Source of the DNA: Pedosphaera parvula Ellin514
GTDB taxonomy: Bacteria > Verrucomicrobiota > Verrucomicrobiia > Limisphaerales > Pedosphaeraceae
Length of the DNA: 64,000 nt
NCBI RefSeq assembly: GCF_000172555.1
Contig: NZ_ABOX02000001.1
Location: 252,164 to 316,163 of the forward strand
Reading direction: 5' to 3'
The notes beneath the pieces were generated by a model. The model saw only the letters and a program-made list of their open reading frames with translations, made no database searches and was not told where the DNA came from. The first letter of the stretch is position 1. Every line of letters starts with the position of its first letter. Of the stretch, positions 47,298-56,154 are shown one piece after another. The translations under genes and the position numbers were made by a program.

Positions 47298-48578
47298 ATG
47301 GATAATCCCCGAAATCCCAAACGTTCGATGCTCGCCACGCTGACCAGCGAGGCTCGCGAAAGTTTTGTGATGGCCACGACCGCGATCGCGGCGCATAAGC
47401 TTCGTTCTGCACTCACGCTCTTAGGGGTGATGGTGGGAGTGTTCTCGATTATCGTTGTGATGACCACGATGCGAGCCATGCAGAAGAAGATCGAAGCCGA
47501 TATGGATGTTTTGGGTGGCCATACCTTCGTGGTGCAGAAATGGCCGGGAGTTTACTTTGGCGGCCGCGAAGGCATGGAGAAATATTGGCGTCGCAAGGAC
47601 CTGACAGTGGCACAGGGATTGGATTTGAAAAAACGGGCCACACTGGCCGGAAGTGTCGGCCTGGAGTTGAGTTCCACTGCCACAGATGTTTCTTCCCACG
47701 AGGCGAAAGGCCCGCCGAACGTCCACATCAATGGTGATACACCGGGCAGTTTTCCGGCACAAAACTGGACCGTGGAAGAAGGGCGGGGCTTGACCGACTC
47801 CGACGTCGATAGCGCGAGGGACATTTGCATTTTAGGAAACAGTCTCTCCAAGGACCTTTTTCCCATGGGGTCGGCAGTGGACCAAAAGATCAAGCTCAAC
47901 GGCATCAATTATACGGTCGTCGGCGTGTTGGAATCCAAAGGCACGATGCAAAATGGCAACCAGGATAATTTCGCCATTATTCCCATCACCACGTTTCAAA
48001 ACCGTTACGGCGGACGACGCCAGAGCGTTGGGATGTTTGTGCAGGCTTCGGATCAGGCGTCGTATGATGAAACGGTGGAGCAGGTGCGGGGAATTCTCCG
48101 GACCATTCGCAAGGTGGAGCCGGGAGCGGAAGATGATTTTGAAATAGTTTCCAACGACTCAATGCTCCAACAAATCAACACCTTTACTTTCGCCGTGCGG
48201 TTGGGCGTCAGCGTCATCAGTTCCATCGCGCTGATTGCCGCCGGGATCGGGATCATGAACATCATGTTGGTTTCGGTCACTGAACGCACACGGGAAATCG
48301 GCATCCGTCGCGCCATCGGGGCGAAGAAGCGGAACATCATGACGCAATTCATCATGGAGGCGGTGGTGCTCTGTGAGTTTGGCGGCCTGCTGGGAGTGCT
48401 CGTTGGCGTCGGCGCTGGAAATCTGGCGGCGCACCTGCTCGAAATGCCGGCAGTTATTCCAGTCGATTGGGTGATTCTTGGGCTGGTGATTTGTTCCGTG
48501 GTTGGGGTTGTCTTTGGGACTTATCCCGCCTACAAGGCGGCGAATCTGGACCCGATTGAGTCGTTGCGGTACGAGTAG
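47298..48578 (+). CDS. MacB-type ABC permease 2 (FtsX family)
   Basis: A 426-residue paralogue of the preceding permease. It has the same layout: SALTLLGVMVGVFSIIVVMT, a periplasmic PCD domain, then GIMNIMLVSVTERTREIGIRRAIGA, and ends NLDPIESLRYE. The ATG at 47298 lies 5 bp after the previous stop. A longer upstream frame inside permease 1 is a shadow. Two adjacent permeases with one ATPase suggest a heterodimeric transporter instead of the usual MacB homodimer. Confidence 0.92.
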   Translation: MDNPRNPKRSMLATLTSEARESFVMATTAIAAHKLRSALTLLGVMVGVFSIIVVMTTMRAMQKKIEADMDVLGGHTFVVQKWPGVYFGGREGMEKYWRRKDLTVAQGLDLKKRATLAGSVGLELSSTATDVSSHEAKGPPNVHINGDTPGSFPAQNWTVEEGRGLTDSDVDSARDICILGNSLSKDLFPMGSAVDQKIKLNGINYTVVGVLESKGTMQNGNQDNFAIIPITTFQNRYGGRRQSVGMFVQASDQASYDETVEQVRGILRTIRKVEPGAEDDFEIVSNDSMLQQINTFTFAVRLGVSVISSIALIAAGIGIMNIMLVSVTERTREIGIRRAIGAKKRNIMTQFIMEAVVLCEFGGLLGVLVGVGAGNLAAHLLEMPAVIPVDWVILGLVICSVVGVVFGTYPAYKAANLDPIESLRYE

Positions 48579-48746
48579 CTTTAAGGGAGGCAACCTTGCC
48601 GAGGCGGGGAAAATTTGGAGTCGCGCAGCTTGTGCTTGTGAGGCCAGGGCATTTCCGATAGTGTTCTAAAATCACTGAGGATCGCTGGCTTCATTCTTTC
48701 CGGGCAGCGAGAGATTTCGAATCGCAGGCAAAATAACGGGCAAACT

Positions 48747-49592
48747 ATGAAATTATTTACATTCAGCGGGATCTCCAGCTCCATTACAAATGTCAATAAC
48801 GGCGATGGAATAAAACAGTTTGCGCAGGATATTATCTCCGCCTTTCCCGGCACACCGCCGTCCTATAATCCCACCGATGGCACCGGGCATTTTCGAAGCT
48901 ATGTGAACCTCTTAAAATTGCTCGGAGAGGTGGAGGATGCTGTGCAGTTGGACGGAAGCGAGGTTTTGAATGAAGAGGCGGAAACCCTGGCCAAGGATTA
49001 TGCGATGGCGATCAACAATGCCATGAGCGCAGATCCAAAGGAGGAGGTCCTGATTTTGGCGCACAGCCAGGGGAATAACAACATGGTGTTCGCGCTTAAA
49101 TACCTGTTTCAAAATGCTCCGCAGTTTTTTGAGAGTCGCGCGGTGAGATGCGCCATGTTTGATCCGAAGGTTGGGGCGAATCATGTTGAGGAGTTGATTA
49201 CTCAGGATAAGGAGATGCATCTGGAGTTTCTATTCTTTCAGAGTGAAAACGACATACTGGGAGACCAATCGATGTTCATCCCGAAGTTCATTGATGAATT
49301 TCCGCATGGCAACCACATCTGGGTCCGGGGCACTGACCATACCTCCATTCGCGAATGGAAGACGTTTTCAACCGAACAGTCCTGGATGATCCTGGAGGAA
49401 TTCCAGGAATTCGAACGCGAGGTCAACAAGGAGCGCATTGATCTGCAGAGGGAGTTTGGCGCTCATCTGAACACGGTTTATCTGGGCAAACTGCAGGCGT
49501 TCAAGAGGGATTATGAAATGAACGATGACAAGCTCGCGCCAGCGTTGCTCGGTTTCCTGCAGGGGAAACTTCCGAAGAAGTTTCTTTCCTGA
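48747..49592 (+). CDS. Alpha/beta-hydrolase-like protein
   Basis: A 281-residue soluble protein. EVLILAHSQGNNNMVFALKYLF resembles the nucleophile elbow of a lipase-like hydrolase, with Ser107 in H-S-Q-G-N. Candidate acid and base residues are Asp in SENDILGDQS and His in WVRGTDHTSIREW. There is no signal peptide. A charged helical C-terminus (about residues 215-280) follows. Family not recognised beyond the fold. Confidence 0.75.
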   Translation: MKLFTFSGISSSITNVNNGDGIKQFAQDIISAFPGTPPSYNPTDGTGHFRSYVNLLKLLGEVEDAVQLDGSEVLNEEAETLAKDYAMAINNAMSADPKEEVLILAHSQGNNNMVFALKYLFQNAPQFFESRAVRCAMFDPKVGANHVEELITQDKEMHLEFLFFQSENDILGDQSMFIPKFIDEFPHGNHIWVRGTDHTSIREWKTFSTEQSWMILEEFQEFEREVNKERIDLQREFGAHLNTVYLGKLQAFKRDYEMNDDKLAPALLGFLQGKLPKKFLS

Positions 49593-49668
49593 GCAGGAAC
49601 GAGCCGGGGAACAATTAAAGCGGTAAGTGTGGATGCTCGAGCGGGGTTATTAAGGGATCGCGGAGTCA

Positions 49669-50193
49669 TTATCCAAATAATCCTTCAAAGAAGGACGGTC
49701 TTACAAAGGTCTCGAAGGTTTCCTTTCGCGTTTCATCGTGCCGGTAGCCGGTAATCTCGGCTGCAAGCGAAACGGGGATATCAAAAATGAAATCGCAATC
49801 GTCCTCTTCTTCCTGTTGTTTCGTTAATCGGTCCCGGATGGCTGCAAAACCTAGTGGCAGTTCACCCTGCGCCTCCAAATGATGGAGAGACTCCTGCGCA
49901 TCATGGGTTACCGACCAGACCTCCTGGCCGTTCTTCCAACAAGCTGCCTTGCTTACCATGACATGTTCCTCGACAAAACATGCGACAACCTCGGCTGCCT
50001 GTGACAGTTGCTTTACCTCGGCATCGGTGAACTCATGCCTTCCGTGAATCACCAGAAACCAGCCACTGGGTAACAATCCGCCGTGATAGCTGGAGCGTTG
50101 GTACACTTTGCCAATGCTTCGTAGACTGAAGTGCTTAAGGATCAGAGTTTGTTCTTTGCCTCTGACTGCGAACCAAGATAACGACGCGCCCAT
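49669..50193 (-). CDS. Hypothetical soluble protein
   Basis: A 174-residue protein starting MGASLSWFAVRGKEQTLILK. Segments such as LPSGWFLVIHGRHEFTD, VVACFVEEHVMVSKAACW and WSVTHDAQESLHHLEAQGEL suggest a small alpha/beta fold with a calcium- or heparin-independent 'WSVTHD' motif seen in uncharacterised immunity-type or cytoplasmic proteins. I do not assign a family. It is a single gene between oppositely oriented neighbours. Confidence 0.65.
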   Translation of the reverse strand: MGASLSWFAVRGKEQTLILKHFSLRSIGKVYQRSSYHGGLLPSGWFLVIHGRHEFTDAEVKQLSQAAEVVACFVEEHVMVSKAACWKNGQEVWSVTHDAQESLHHLEAQGELPLGFAAIRDRLTKQQEEEDDCDFIFDIPVSLAAEITGYRHDETRKETFETFVRPSFFEGLFG

Positions 50194-50314
50194 ACAGTTT
50201 TCATGAAAGTAATACGGGTATCCGTAGGTAACTTGAAAGCTTTCCTTTTTGGTTTTTGCTTGCTTGCCTTTGATTGACGGAAGTCTAAAAAATGGTGAGA
50301 ATTGGGTTTCAAGG

Positions 50315-50737
50315 ATGCGTAAAAGGAATTACATCGTTATCGGTTTGTTGGCGCTGGTTTTGGGGCTGGCAGTGATTGCTCTTCGGGCGGTTTCAAAGCC
50401 GGATATTGTCACCACGGATGGGAATGTCCCGATGGCGGCGGCTACGAAGATGGCTCGGGTGGCAAAGCAAGAGTTCAGACGTCAGATTATTTCCAGCGTA
50501 TCCTTGCGCGACTATAAGTCGCTTCCGTACCATTGGCGTCGCTATTTTCGCACTGCAAAGGTTTTTGTGGGAGTTCATCCAATTGACTCCGAGACGACGT
50601 ATAAGGTGGTGGTGTGGAATGATCCGCGATCCTACGAATATGTCACCTATCAGATGAAACAGGAAGGTAAGGGGTGGACCATAGTGAGCGAAAATGGCAG
50701 TCCGGCGATGCCGGTGTTTAATGGCGGGAAAAGGTAG
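50315..50737 (+). CDS. Small membrane-anchored protein, intact copy of a duplicated gene
   Basis: A 140-residue protein: MRKRNYIVIGLLALVLGLAV as anchor, then a domain of about 110 residues ending TTYKVVVWNDPRSYEYVTYQ, MKQEGKGWTIVSENG and PVFNGGKR. The ATG at 50315 is preferred because the upstream part of the frame (to 50249) lies before the membrane anchor and lacks features. A degraded paralogue of its last 43 codons lies at 55334-55462, on the far side of the foreign island. Function unknown. Confidence 0.7.
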   Translation: MRKRNYIVIGLLALVLGLAVIALRAVSKPDIVTTDGNVPMAAATKMARVAKQEFRRQIISSVSLRDYKSLPYHWRRYFRTAKVFVGVHPIDSETTYKVVVWNDPRSYEYVTYQMKQEGKGWTIVSENGSPAMPVFNGGKR

Positions 50738-50959
50738 TCGAAGGTGGGAATCGGTTGGGTAATCTTCCCTGCATGGCGAGCAACATGGGCCTGCGTCTGG
50801 AACTATCCTTACCCGGCCCAATCGCTCCAAACAGGATTGAAAACAGTGTAAAAAACTAGGACCCTTTATTAAAAGCTAATTTGGACAGTAGTGCCATTTT
50901 CAATACCCATATCGGCGAAAAAATCCTTAAACCACCTATGGCCCGCAATTAACCTAAAT

Positions 50960-50992
50960 GAGGCGACAGTCCGATTCCGACTCTCGCCTCCA
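50960..50992. repeat. tRNA-3'-end-like direct repeat, copy 1
   Basis: GAGGCGACAGTCCGATTCCG then ACTCTCGCCTCCA. It closely matches the copy at 52844-52872, which lacks 4 bp and has one C for T. The outer 7 bp are self-complementary (GAGGCGA/TCGCCTC), and the end resembles a tRNA T-arm, acceptor strand and CCA. The two copies flank the chloride-channel gene, as att repeats would. The rest of 50738-51294 holds no gene I can support. Confidence 0.5.
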
Positions 50993-51294
50993 ATTCCAAG
51001 CAAGCCTTGGACAAGGAGTTACAAATTCACAGACCTCAAGTGCCAACAAAAGTGCCAGCAACCATTTGAATCAGGAACAACCTGACAAAAGTCCGCAAGT
51101 ACTCAGGCACGACTTGCTGAAAAGCAGGGAAACACCCAGTCGACCCGAAAGTTCGCCTCCTGCTATCCTTCCACCATGCTTGGTGAGTCCGAAAACCAAT
51201 TCCCCCCCACCCGCGCAGCGCTGAGTACGTGCGGCGCGCAAAAGCAAATCCCTATCATGAACCATCGAACTCCCAGTTTCATCGTGCTACCGCT

Positions 51295-52653
51295 ATGAGA
51301 GATGTGACCGCGTCCTCCGCAGGCTCGTCTGTGCCTTCGACGGTTGCAGTTTCCACGCTGGGTGCAGTGTTCGGAGGATCGATTGCGGCCTTGCTGGTCG
51401 TTGGGTTCACGGAGATGCTCAAAGCGATGCTGGCCGTGGTCTCCAGACAAAACGTCTGGGTACTGATCCTCGTGCCGCTGCTCGGATTGGCGCTCTCCGT
51501 TCTGGTGCTTTACCGATTAGGTTTGAGCAGCGAAGAGCAAGGTTTGCGGCGTCCGAAGTGGGCCAAGTGGAGAACCTTTCCGCCTGACGCCGCCCGTTCG
51601 CACCTGACCGACGATATGGTGTCATCCGCGGGTGTTGAGGAACGCTTTCCGTGGCCCCTGGTACCGATCCGGCTGCTGGCGATCTGCGCCACCGTTGGCT
51701 TCGGCTGTCCGATGGGGACCGAGGCACCTGCGGCTTATATGGGGGTTGCTACGGGCGCAGCTCTCGGATCTCGCTGGCGCCGTCTCATTCGGCCTGCAGC
51801 CGTTGGGGGTGGCGCGGCGGGTGTCGCTGTGCTCATGGGAATACCGCTGGTTGGCACCGCGTACATTCTTGAGCTGGGTCGACGCCATAAAGCTCCGCTC
51901 AACGTCGAACGGGTAACGGCGGCACTTGTGGGAGGATTCGTCGGATGGCTTTTGAACATTTGGCTTGGTGTTAACCTGATCCGCCTCGTTGTCCCCACGG
52001 AACCGCCGCACAGCTTTTATCAGGCGCTGGTCACGGCGTTGCTCATCGGTGGGCTATCCGGCTCGATTACTGCGCTCTCGGGAGCAGCCATCTACCGAGC
52101 GAAGGCTTGGAAAGCCAGCCCCATCATCCGGCTCGCGCTTGGCGGGCTGGTTTTGGGAGCGTCCGCACTGCTGATCTCGATGATAGCCTCACCTGAGGCC
52201 GCCATAGGCCCAGGCGGTGGTGCGATCTCATGGGTGGAGACCGCGACGGGGACAGCGGTGCTTACTGTGCTTGCCGTTGACGTGCTCCGCGCAGTAGCCA
52301 CCACGGCGACCGCAGCGGCGGGAGGATGCGGCGGCCTGTTCGTGCCATTTCTGGCAATTGGCGATCTGGCGGGGCGAGTGTTCGCACCGTCGCTTAAAAT
52401 ACCCAGTGATCTTGCCGGCGCGGCGGGCGCGGCGGGCGGAATCAGCGGAGGCTATCACCTGCCTTTCACCGCGGCGGTGTTGGTTCTCAGCCAAGGTGGC
52501 CCTCACCTCGCGGTCCTGACCTGCCTGGCAACCGTTATCGTTGCAGCCTTCGTCGGCACGGGCTCAGCAAAGATGCTGGACCGAATCCTGTCCCTTGGCC
52601 GCCCGAGTGCTGCAGAAAAGCCCATTATGGAGCAAGATCCGTACAGCTTCTGA
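51295..52653 (+). CDS. ClC-family chloride channel / antiporter
   Basis: A 452-residue polytopic protein, taking ATG 51295; an open frame reaches 51229. ClC landmarks are GCPMGTEAPAAYMGVATGAALG, which stands for the GREGP helix-N region with its gating Glu, IPLVGTAYILELG near helix I, and GGCGGLFVPFLAIGDLAG, the GxFxP motif. The central Ser loop (GSGIP) is poorly conserved. It is visibly GC-richer than its neighbours, sits between two tRNA-3'-like repeats and has its own terminator, so it was probably acquired by transfer. Confidence 0.87.
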   Translation: MRDVTASSAGSSVPSTVAVSTLGAVFGGSIAALLVVGFTEMLKAMLAVVSRQNVWVLILVPLLGLALSVLVLYRLGLSSEEQGLRRPKWAKWRTFPPDAARSHLTDDMVSSAGVEERFPWPLVPIRLLAICATVGFGCPMGTEAPAAYMGVATGAALGSRWRRLIRPAAVGGGAAGVAVLMGIPLVGTAYILELGRRHKAPLNVERVTAALVGGFVGWLLNIWLGVNLIRLVVPTEPPHSFYQALVTALLIGGLSGSITALSGAAIYRAKAWKASPIIRLALGGLVLGASALLISMIASPEAAIGPGGGAISWVETATGTAVLTVLAVDVLRAVATTATAAAGGCGGLFVPFLAIGDLAGRVFAPSLKIPSDLAGAAGAAGGISGGYHLPFTAAVLVLSQGGPHLAVLTCLATVIVAAFVGTGSAKMLDRILSLGRPSAAEKPIMEQDPYSF

Positions 52654-52679
52654 TCCTCCGATGCAGTCTCAATGCTCGC

Positions 52680-52712
52680 GCCCCGCTGTTACGCGGGGCA
52701 TTTCTTTTTTTG
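52680..52712 (+). terminator. Intrinsic terminator after the ClC gene
   Basis: Perfect stem GCCCCGC / GCGGGGC (52680-52686 / 52693-52699), 6-nt loop, then ATTTC and T7. It lies 27 bp after the stop. Confidence 0.85.
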
Positions 52713-52843
52713 TTGGACTCGTGGCTTCACACTGTCAGCAAATACGTCAGCAGAGGTGTTGGCAAAGTGCTGGGTCGGGTAGTGGTGGTGTAGTGCTTGA
52801 CTCAATCGCAGAATTGAGCATTTTTAGCCCAGAAAACGCGCTT

Positions 52844-52872
52844 GAGGCGACCGATTCCGACCCTCGCCTCCA
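52844..52872. repeat. tRNA-3'-end-like direct repeat, copy 2
   Basis: GAGGCGACCGATTCCGACCC then TCGCCTCCA, the second copy of the repeat at 50960-50992. Together they bracket about 1.85 kb containing the ClC gene. A weak hairpin with T5 (52801-52825) precedes it. Confidence 0.5.
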
Positions 52873-52923
52873 AGCTAGAAGGCTTGATTGTACTGCGGAA
52901 AACTAAGGTTGGAATGGCCGCTG

Positions 52924-53112
52924 TCAATAAATCGGCGAGCGTTCCAACAATTCGCCACTACTTGCCGGAACTAGCTGAAACTCGCCAGAATGCACGTTCA
53001 TAAATATAGTTCGTCCCGAAATCGCCGCGCGCATCGCGTGGTATTTGTCTGCATCAACCCGGACGACACGGCTTGGGGAATTGACGTTCTCCATGGCGAT
53101 CTTATCAGACAT
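52924..53112 (-). pseudogene. DUF6958-like gene, 3'-truncated
   Basis: From ATG 53112 the protein starts MSDKIAMENVNSPSRVVRVD then ADKYHAMRAAI, the usual N-terminus of a small proteobacterial family that follows GFA genes. After about 33 residues it switches to unrelated sequence (GRTIFMNVHSGEFQL) and stops. The family normally runs on for some 60 more residues. The break near 53015 marks the left edge of the segment carrying the GFA/TetR pair. It lies 5 bp after the GFA stop. Confidence 0.5.
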
Positions 53113-53117
53113 CGGCA

Positions 53118-53642
53118 TCACCAGGTGACCTTCGGTCGTCGGAACCCCATCGCGGCCCACGACAACAACAATCTGGTCATGAATGCCAGCGAATGGGCGG
53201 GATAATTGGGAATGTCGTCCGGCAAAGTGACGCCCGACGGACGCTCACTGGTGTTGACCCGCATCTGCGGCGACCGCACCCCGGCGGGCAACCGAAACCG
53301 GTACACGGTCAGCCAATGCCCTTGGGTGAAATCCAGGAACATGGGCGCGTTGCAGCACGTAGCCACGACACGGCGGGTCTTAGAATCGGGCGTCAACCTA
53401 TGTTCTTGCAGGTACTGTCTGCCCCGAATGACCGTCACGCGATCCTTTCGGTACAAGCAGTACTCGGTGCCGCCATCCGCACCGACCGTTCGCGGCGCGC
53501 CGTCTGCGCGCTCGAACTCATGCCCTGCGGCTTGGCAGTTCTCACAATAGCACACCGCACTTATGATCGGCGCACCAATTACCTCAATGGCAGTTTGACC
53601 GCATTGGCAACTGGCGAGGCAACGTTGCTGGTTTTTTTCCAT
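53118..53642 (-). CDS. GFA-family (glutathione-dependent formaldehyde-activating-like) zinc protein
   Basis: A 174-residue protein from ATG 53642. Zinc-binding CxCG (ASCQCGQTAIEV) and CYCENCQAAGHEF motifs mark the GFA/CENP-V fold; a later CC (VVATCCNAPMFLDF) fits the family's third site. The C-terminal part (HSLAFMTRLLLSWAAMGFRR) is an extra hydrophobic helix. Divergent from the TetR gene with 69 bp between them and a shared palindrome. Proteobacterial-looking composition suggests transfer. The true substrate of such proteins is unknown. Confidence 0.8.
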   Translation of the reverse strand: MEKNQQRCLASCQCGQTAIEVIGAPIISAVCYCENCQAAGHEFERADGAPRTVGADGGTEYCLYRKDRVTVIRGRQYLQEHRLTPDSKTRRVVATCCNAPMFLDFTQGHWLTVYRFRLPAGVRSPQMRVNTSERPSGVTLPDDIPNYPAHSLAFMTRLLLSWAAMGFRRPKVTW

Positions 53643-53665
53643 GTTCTCGTCTCGATGTTCAAGAC

Positions 53666-53681
53666 TGGACTGTCTAGTCCA
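53666..53681. promoter_or_regulatory. TetR-type operator between the divergent GFA and TetR genes
   Basis: TGGACT-GTCT-AGTCCA is a perfect 6-4-6 inverted repeat in the 69-bp gap, 24 bp from the GFA start and 30 bp from the TetR start. It is the expected site for the adjacent repressor. Confidence 0.65.
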
Positions 53682-53711
53682 TATTGTCAAGCTAGTGGTC
53701 TTGGGTGTAGG

Positions 53712-54407
53712 ATGAGCGACATGCAGAACGACCCCACAACGCAAACCACTTTAGATCGGTCGGAACAGAAGCGTCATACGGTTCTTCAATCGGCGGAAGA
53801 ACTGTTCCTGACTCGTGGCTTCGACGGCACCAGCATGGATGAAGTCGCAGTCCATGCCGGCGTGTCGAAGCAGACCGTTTACAACCAGTTCGCCAACAAG
53901 GCGTCACTGTTCGTCGAGATCGTCCAGTCCATGACCGCGCAGGGGACTGAGCGTGTCCAGACAGAGATGCGCGAGCCAAAAACCTTGGCGCAGGTCGCTG
54001 CAGAACTGAGCGGCCATGCCGAGCGTTTGCTGACGATCGTGATGACCCAAAGCTGTGCGATGCGCCGTCTCGTGATCGCGGAAGCAGATCGCTTCCCGGA
54101 GCTGGGGCGGGCGCTTTACGATGGCGGCCCTGGCCGGGCAATCGCGGGACTGGCAGTCCACATACAGCGGTGGGCGGATCGCGACCTGCTGTCGGTCAGC
54201 GACGCGATGGTCGCCGCCACACAGTTCAACTGGCTGGTCATGGGGGAACCCGTCAATAAGGCGATGTTCCGCGCAGACTATGTCTTGTCGCAAGCTGAGC
54301 GGGGCCGGCATATCGAGCAAGCCGTCCGCTTCTTCATCGCGGCGTACCGAATACAAAGCAAGCATAAGCAAACGGAAGGTATGACTAAGCAGGGCGTAAA
54401 ATTTTGA
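53712..54407 (+). CDS. TetR/AcrR-family repressor
   Basis: A 231-residue regulator: helix-turn-helix at about residues 20-65 (VLQSAEELFLTRGFDGTSMD then EVAVHAGVSKQTVYNQFANK), followed by an AefR-like C-terminal domain with VIAEADRFPELGRALYDGGP. The ATG at 53712 follows TAGG. It probably represses itself and the divergent GFA gene through the palindrome at 53666-53681. Codon use is GC-rich, like its partner. Confidence 0.9.
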   Translation: MSDMQNDPTTQTTLDRSEQKRHTVLQSAEELFLTRGFDGTSMDEVAVHAGVSKQTVYNQFANKASLFVEIVQSMTAQGTERVQTEMREPKTLAQVAAELSGHAERLLTIVMTQSCAMRRLVIAEADRFPELGRALYDGGPGRAIAGLAVHIQRWADRDLLSVSDAMVAATQFNWLVMGEPVNKAMFRADYVLSQAERGRHIEQAVRFFIAAYRIQSKHKQTEGMTKQGVKF

Positions 54408-54553
54408 AGACACTGGCTTTCAAATCGGCTACGGCCTTTCGAGATTCACTGCTGTCCAAAATAGAATTTAGAAAGTGAGTGAAAAGGATCTCCGTCTTTG
54501 ATGAGAATGAGGGTGAAAAGTGAAACCACAAACCATCATCAAGGGAGATCCAA

Positions 54554-55333
54554 ATGATTCGCACCGGGAGTTTATATACCCAAATCCTTTCCCTGTTTCA
54601 ACGTTCCGATTTCGAGCGGCATGCGCGTGAGTTAAAGTCCGATTACCGGTCCAAGGGTTTCAGCAGTTGGGATCAGTTTGTCGCGATGTTGTTCTGCCAG
54701 CTGGCTCAGGCCCGCTCCTTGCGGGAGATTTCCGACGGGCTCAAATCCTGCGAGGGCCGGCTCAAGCATCTAGGGCTGGAAAATGAACCCAGGCGCTCCA
54801 CTCTTTCCTATGCCAATGTGCACCGGCCATGGGAACTCTTTGAGCGGCTTTTTCGCGATCTGCTGGCGCAGTGCCAGGCCCTCAGTCCGAAGAAGAAGTT
54901 CCGGTTCAAGAACCGGCTGCTCAGCCTGGACAGCACTACCGTTGACCTGTGCGCGAACATGTTCGACTGGGCGCGCTGGCGCCGGACCAAGGACGCGGTG
55001 AAACTGCACCTGCTCTTGGATCATGAGGGTATCTGCCGATTTTCGGGCACGTGACCGAAGGCCAGGCGGGAGATGTCAAAGTGGCCCAAACCCTTGATTT
55101 TCCAAGGGGAAGCATCGTGGCGCTGGATCGCGGCTACACCGATTACCACCTCTTCACCGACGCGGGAGGGTGTGTTCTTCGTCACCCGGCTCAAAACCAA
55201 TGCCGATTGGGCCAGGGTAGAATCACTGGAAGTGCCCAAAGGTGGAAAGATATTGCGGGATGAAATCATCCGGCTGCAGCGGTTTGTGGCCGGGCGTCCC
55301 GACCTCGATGACCTGCGCCGCGTCGTGGTCTGG
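54554..55333 (+). mobile_element. Decayed IS4-family transposase (frameshifted, 3'-truncated)
   Basis: Reads MIRTGSLYTQILSLFQRSDF, GFSSWDQFVAMLFCQLAQ and LLSLDSTTVDLCANMFDWAR, carrying the first DDE Asp in LDSTTVDL. It loses frame near 55028 (one G short in GAGGGTATC), continues GHVTEGQAGDVKVA and IVALDRGYTDYHLF with the second Asp, and slips again near 55170. It ends at RPDLDDLRRVVVW, before the Y-(2)-R-(3)-E region. About a quarter of the usual length is missing. The 3' edge runs straight into a fragment of another gene. Inactive. Confidence 0.85.
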
Positions 55334-55462
55334 CTGGTGGTGTGGAATGATCCCAAATCGTACGACTTTGTGACTTATCGGATGAAGTCGGAAGGTGGAG
55401 GATAGAAAGTAGTGAGTAAGAGTGGACAGGCGCTACACGTATTCACTAATGGGAAAAAGTAA
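55334..55462 (+). pseudogene. Fragment of a paralogue of the 50315 gene
   Basis: Reads VVWNDPKSYDFVTYRMKSEG, then GG, a TAG where the intact copy has Trp, then KVVSKSGQALHVFTNGKK. It aligns along its whole length with the C-terminus of the protein at 50315-50737. The 5' part is replaced by the transposase remnant. The frame runs through the junction (VVVWLVVWNDP), and the repeated GTGGT/TGGTG sequence there could have served as microhomology. Confidence 0.75.
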
Positions 55463-56154
55463 CTGCGACCCGACACTCGTAAGGTGTATGCGTTGGCCGG
55501 ACGAGATTAAGATTTTTGCGGCTTTCCCAATCGATGACTCCTTTAAAGTGGGAGAGTTTTTTTTGCGGGTTTGGGGGTGGAAAGGAATTGGCCAGTGATT
55601 AGAATTGGTTGAATTGGATGTGGTGGGTGGCGGAGAAAAAGGCAGTCTTATACCTTCATGTGTATGGTAGGTTTCTGTTGACGCATGCTCGCATAAACCA
55701 TACATTCGGGGTGTATGTTGAGTAAGCCCTTATCAACAAGGAGGGGTGCGGTGATGCTGAAAGCACTCCCGAGGAGCATTTTGACTGGAAAAAGCATCCG
55801 TTGGCTGGCGGAGAGGATATTATTTCGTTTATACCTCAGGCCGGGTTCGGAAGGCCATGGAAATTGCGAATGGCGAATTTCAAATTACGAATGGAAATTG
55901 CCGAAGGTATCGGAAGGTATCGGAAGGTTAAAACTTTGCGGGGATGCTCAGATGCCGGAATGAAAACCGAGCGAAAAAGGCTTCAGGTTCAAGGGGCTAT
56001 GTCCTTCAAAGGAGAAGAATCATTGTCAGTTGTGTATGGCCGGCGCGAGGAAATTAAGAATGGGATGGTTGGACGGGAAGTCGTGCTAACCCGGGCTAAA
56101 TCGGGTTATCTCGTGCTAACTCGTGTTAAAAAAGTGAATGGGGCATTTTCAGAC
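55463..56154. other. Gene-free region with short tandem repeats
   Basis: About 690 bp without a supported gene. It shows a 10-bp tandem repeat (GGTATCGGAA, twice, near 55906-55925), two copies of TCGTGCTAAC near 56082 and 56111, and a weak hairpin followed by T8 near 55535-55563. The long plus-strand frame that crosses into 56826 is the shadow of the minus-strand DUF4202 gene. Confidence 0.4.
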
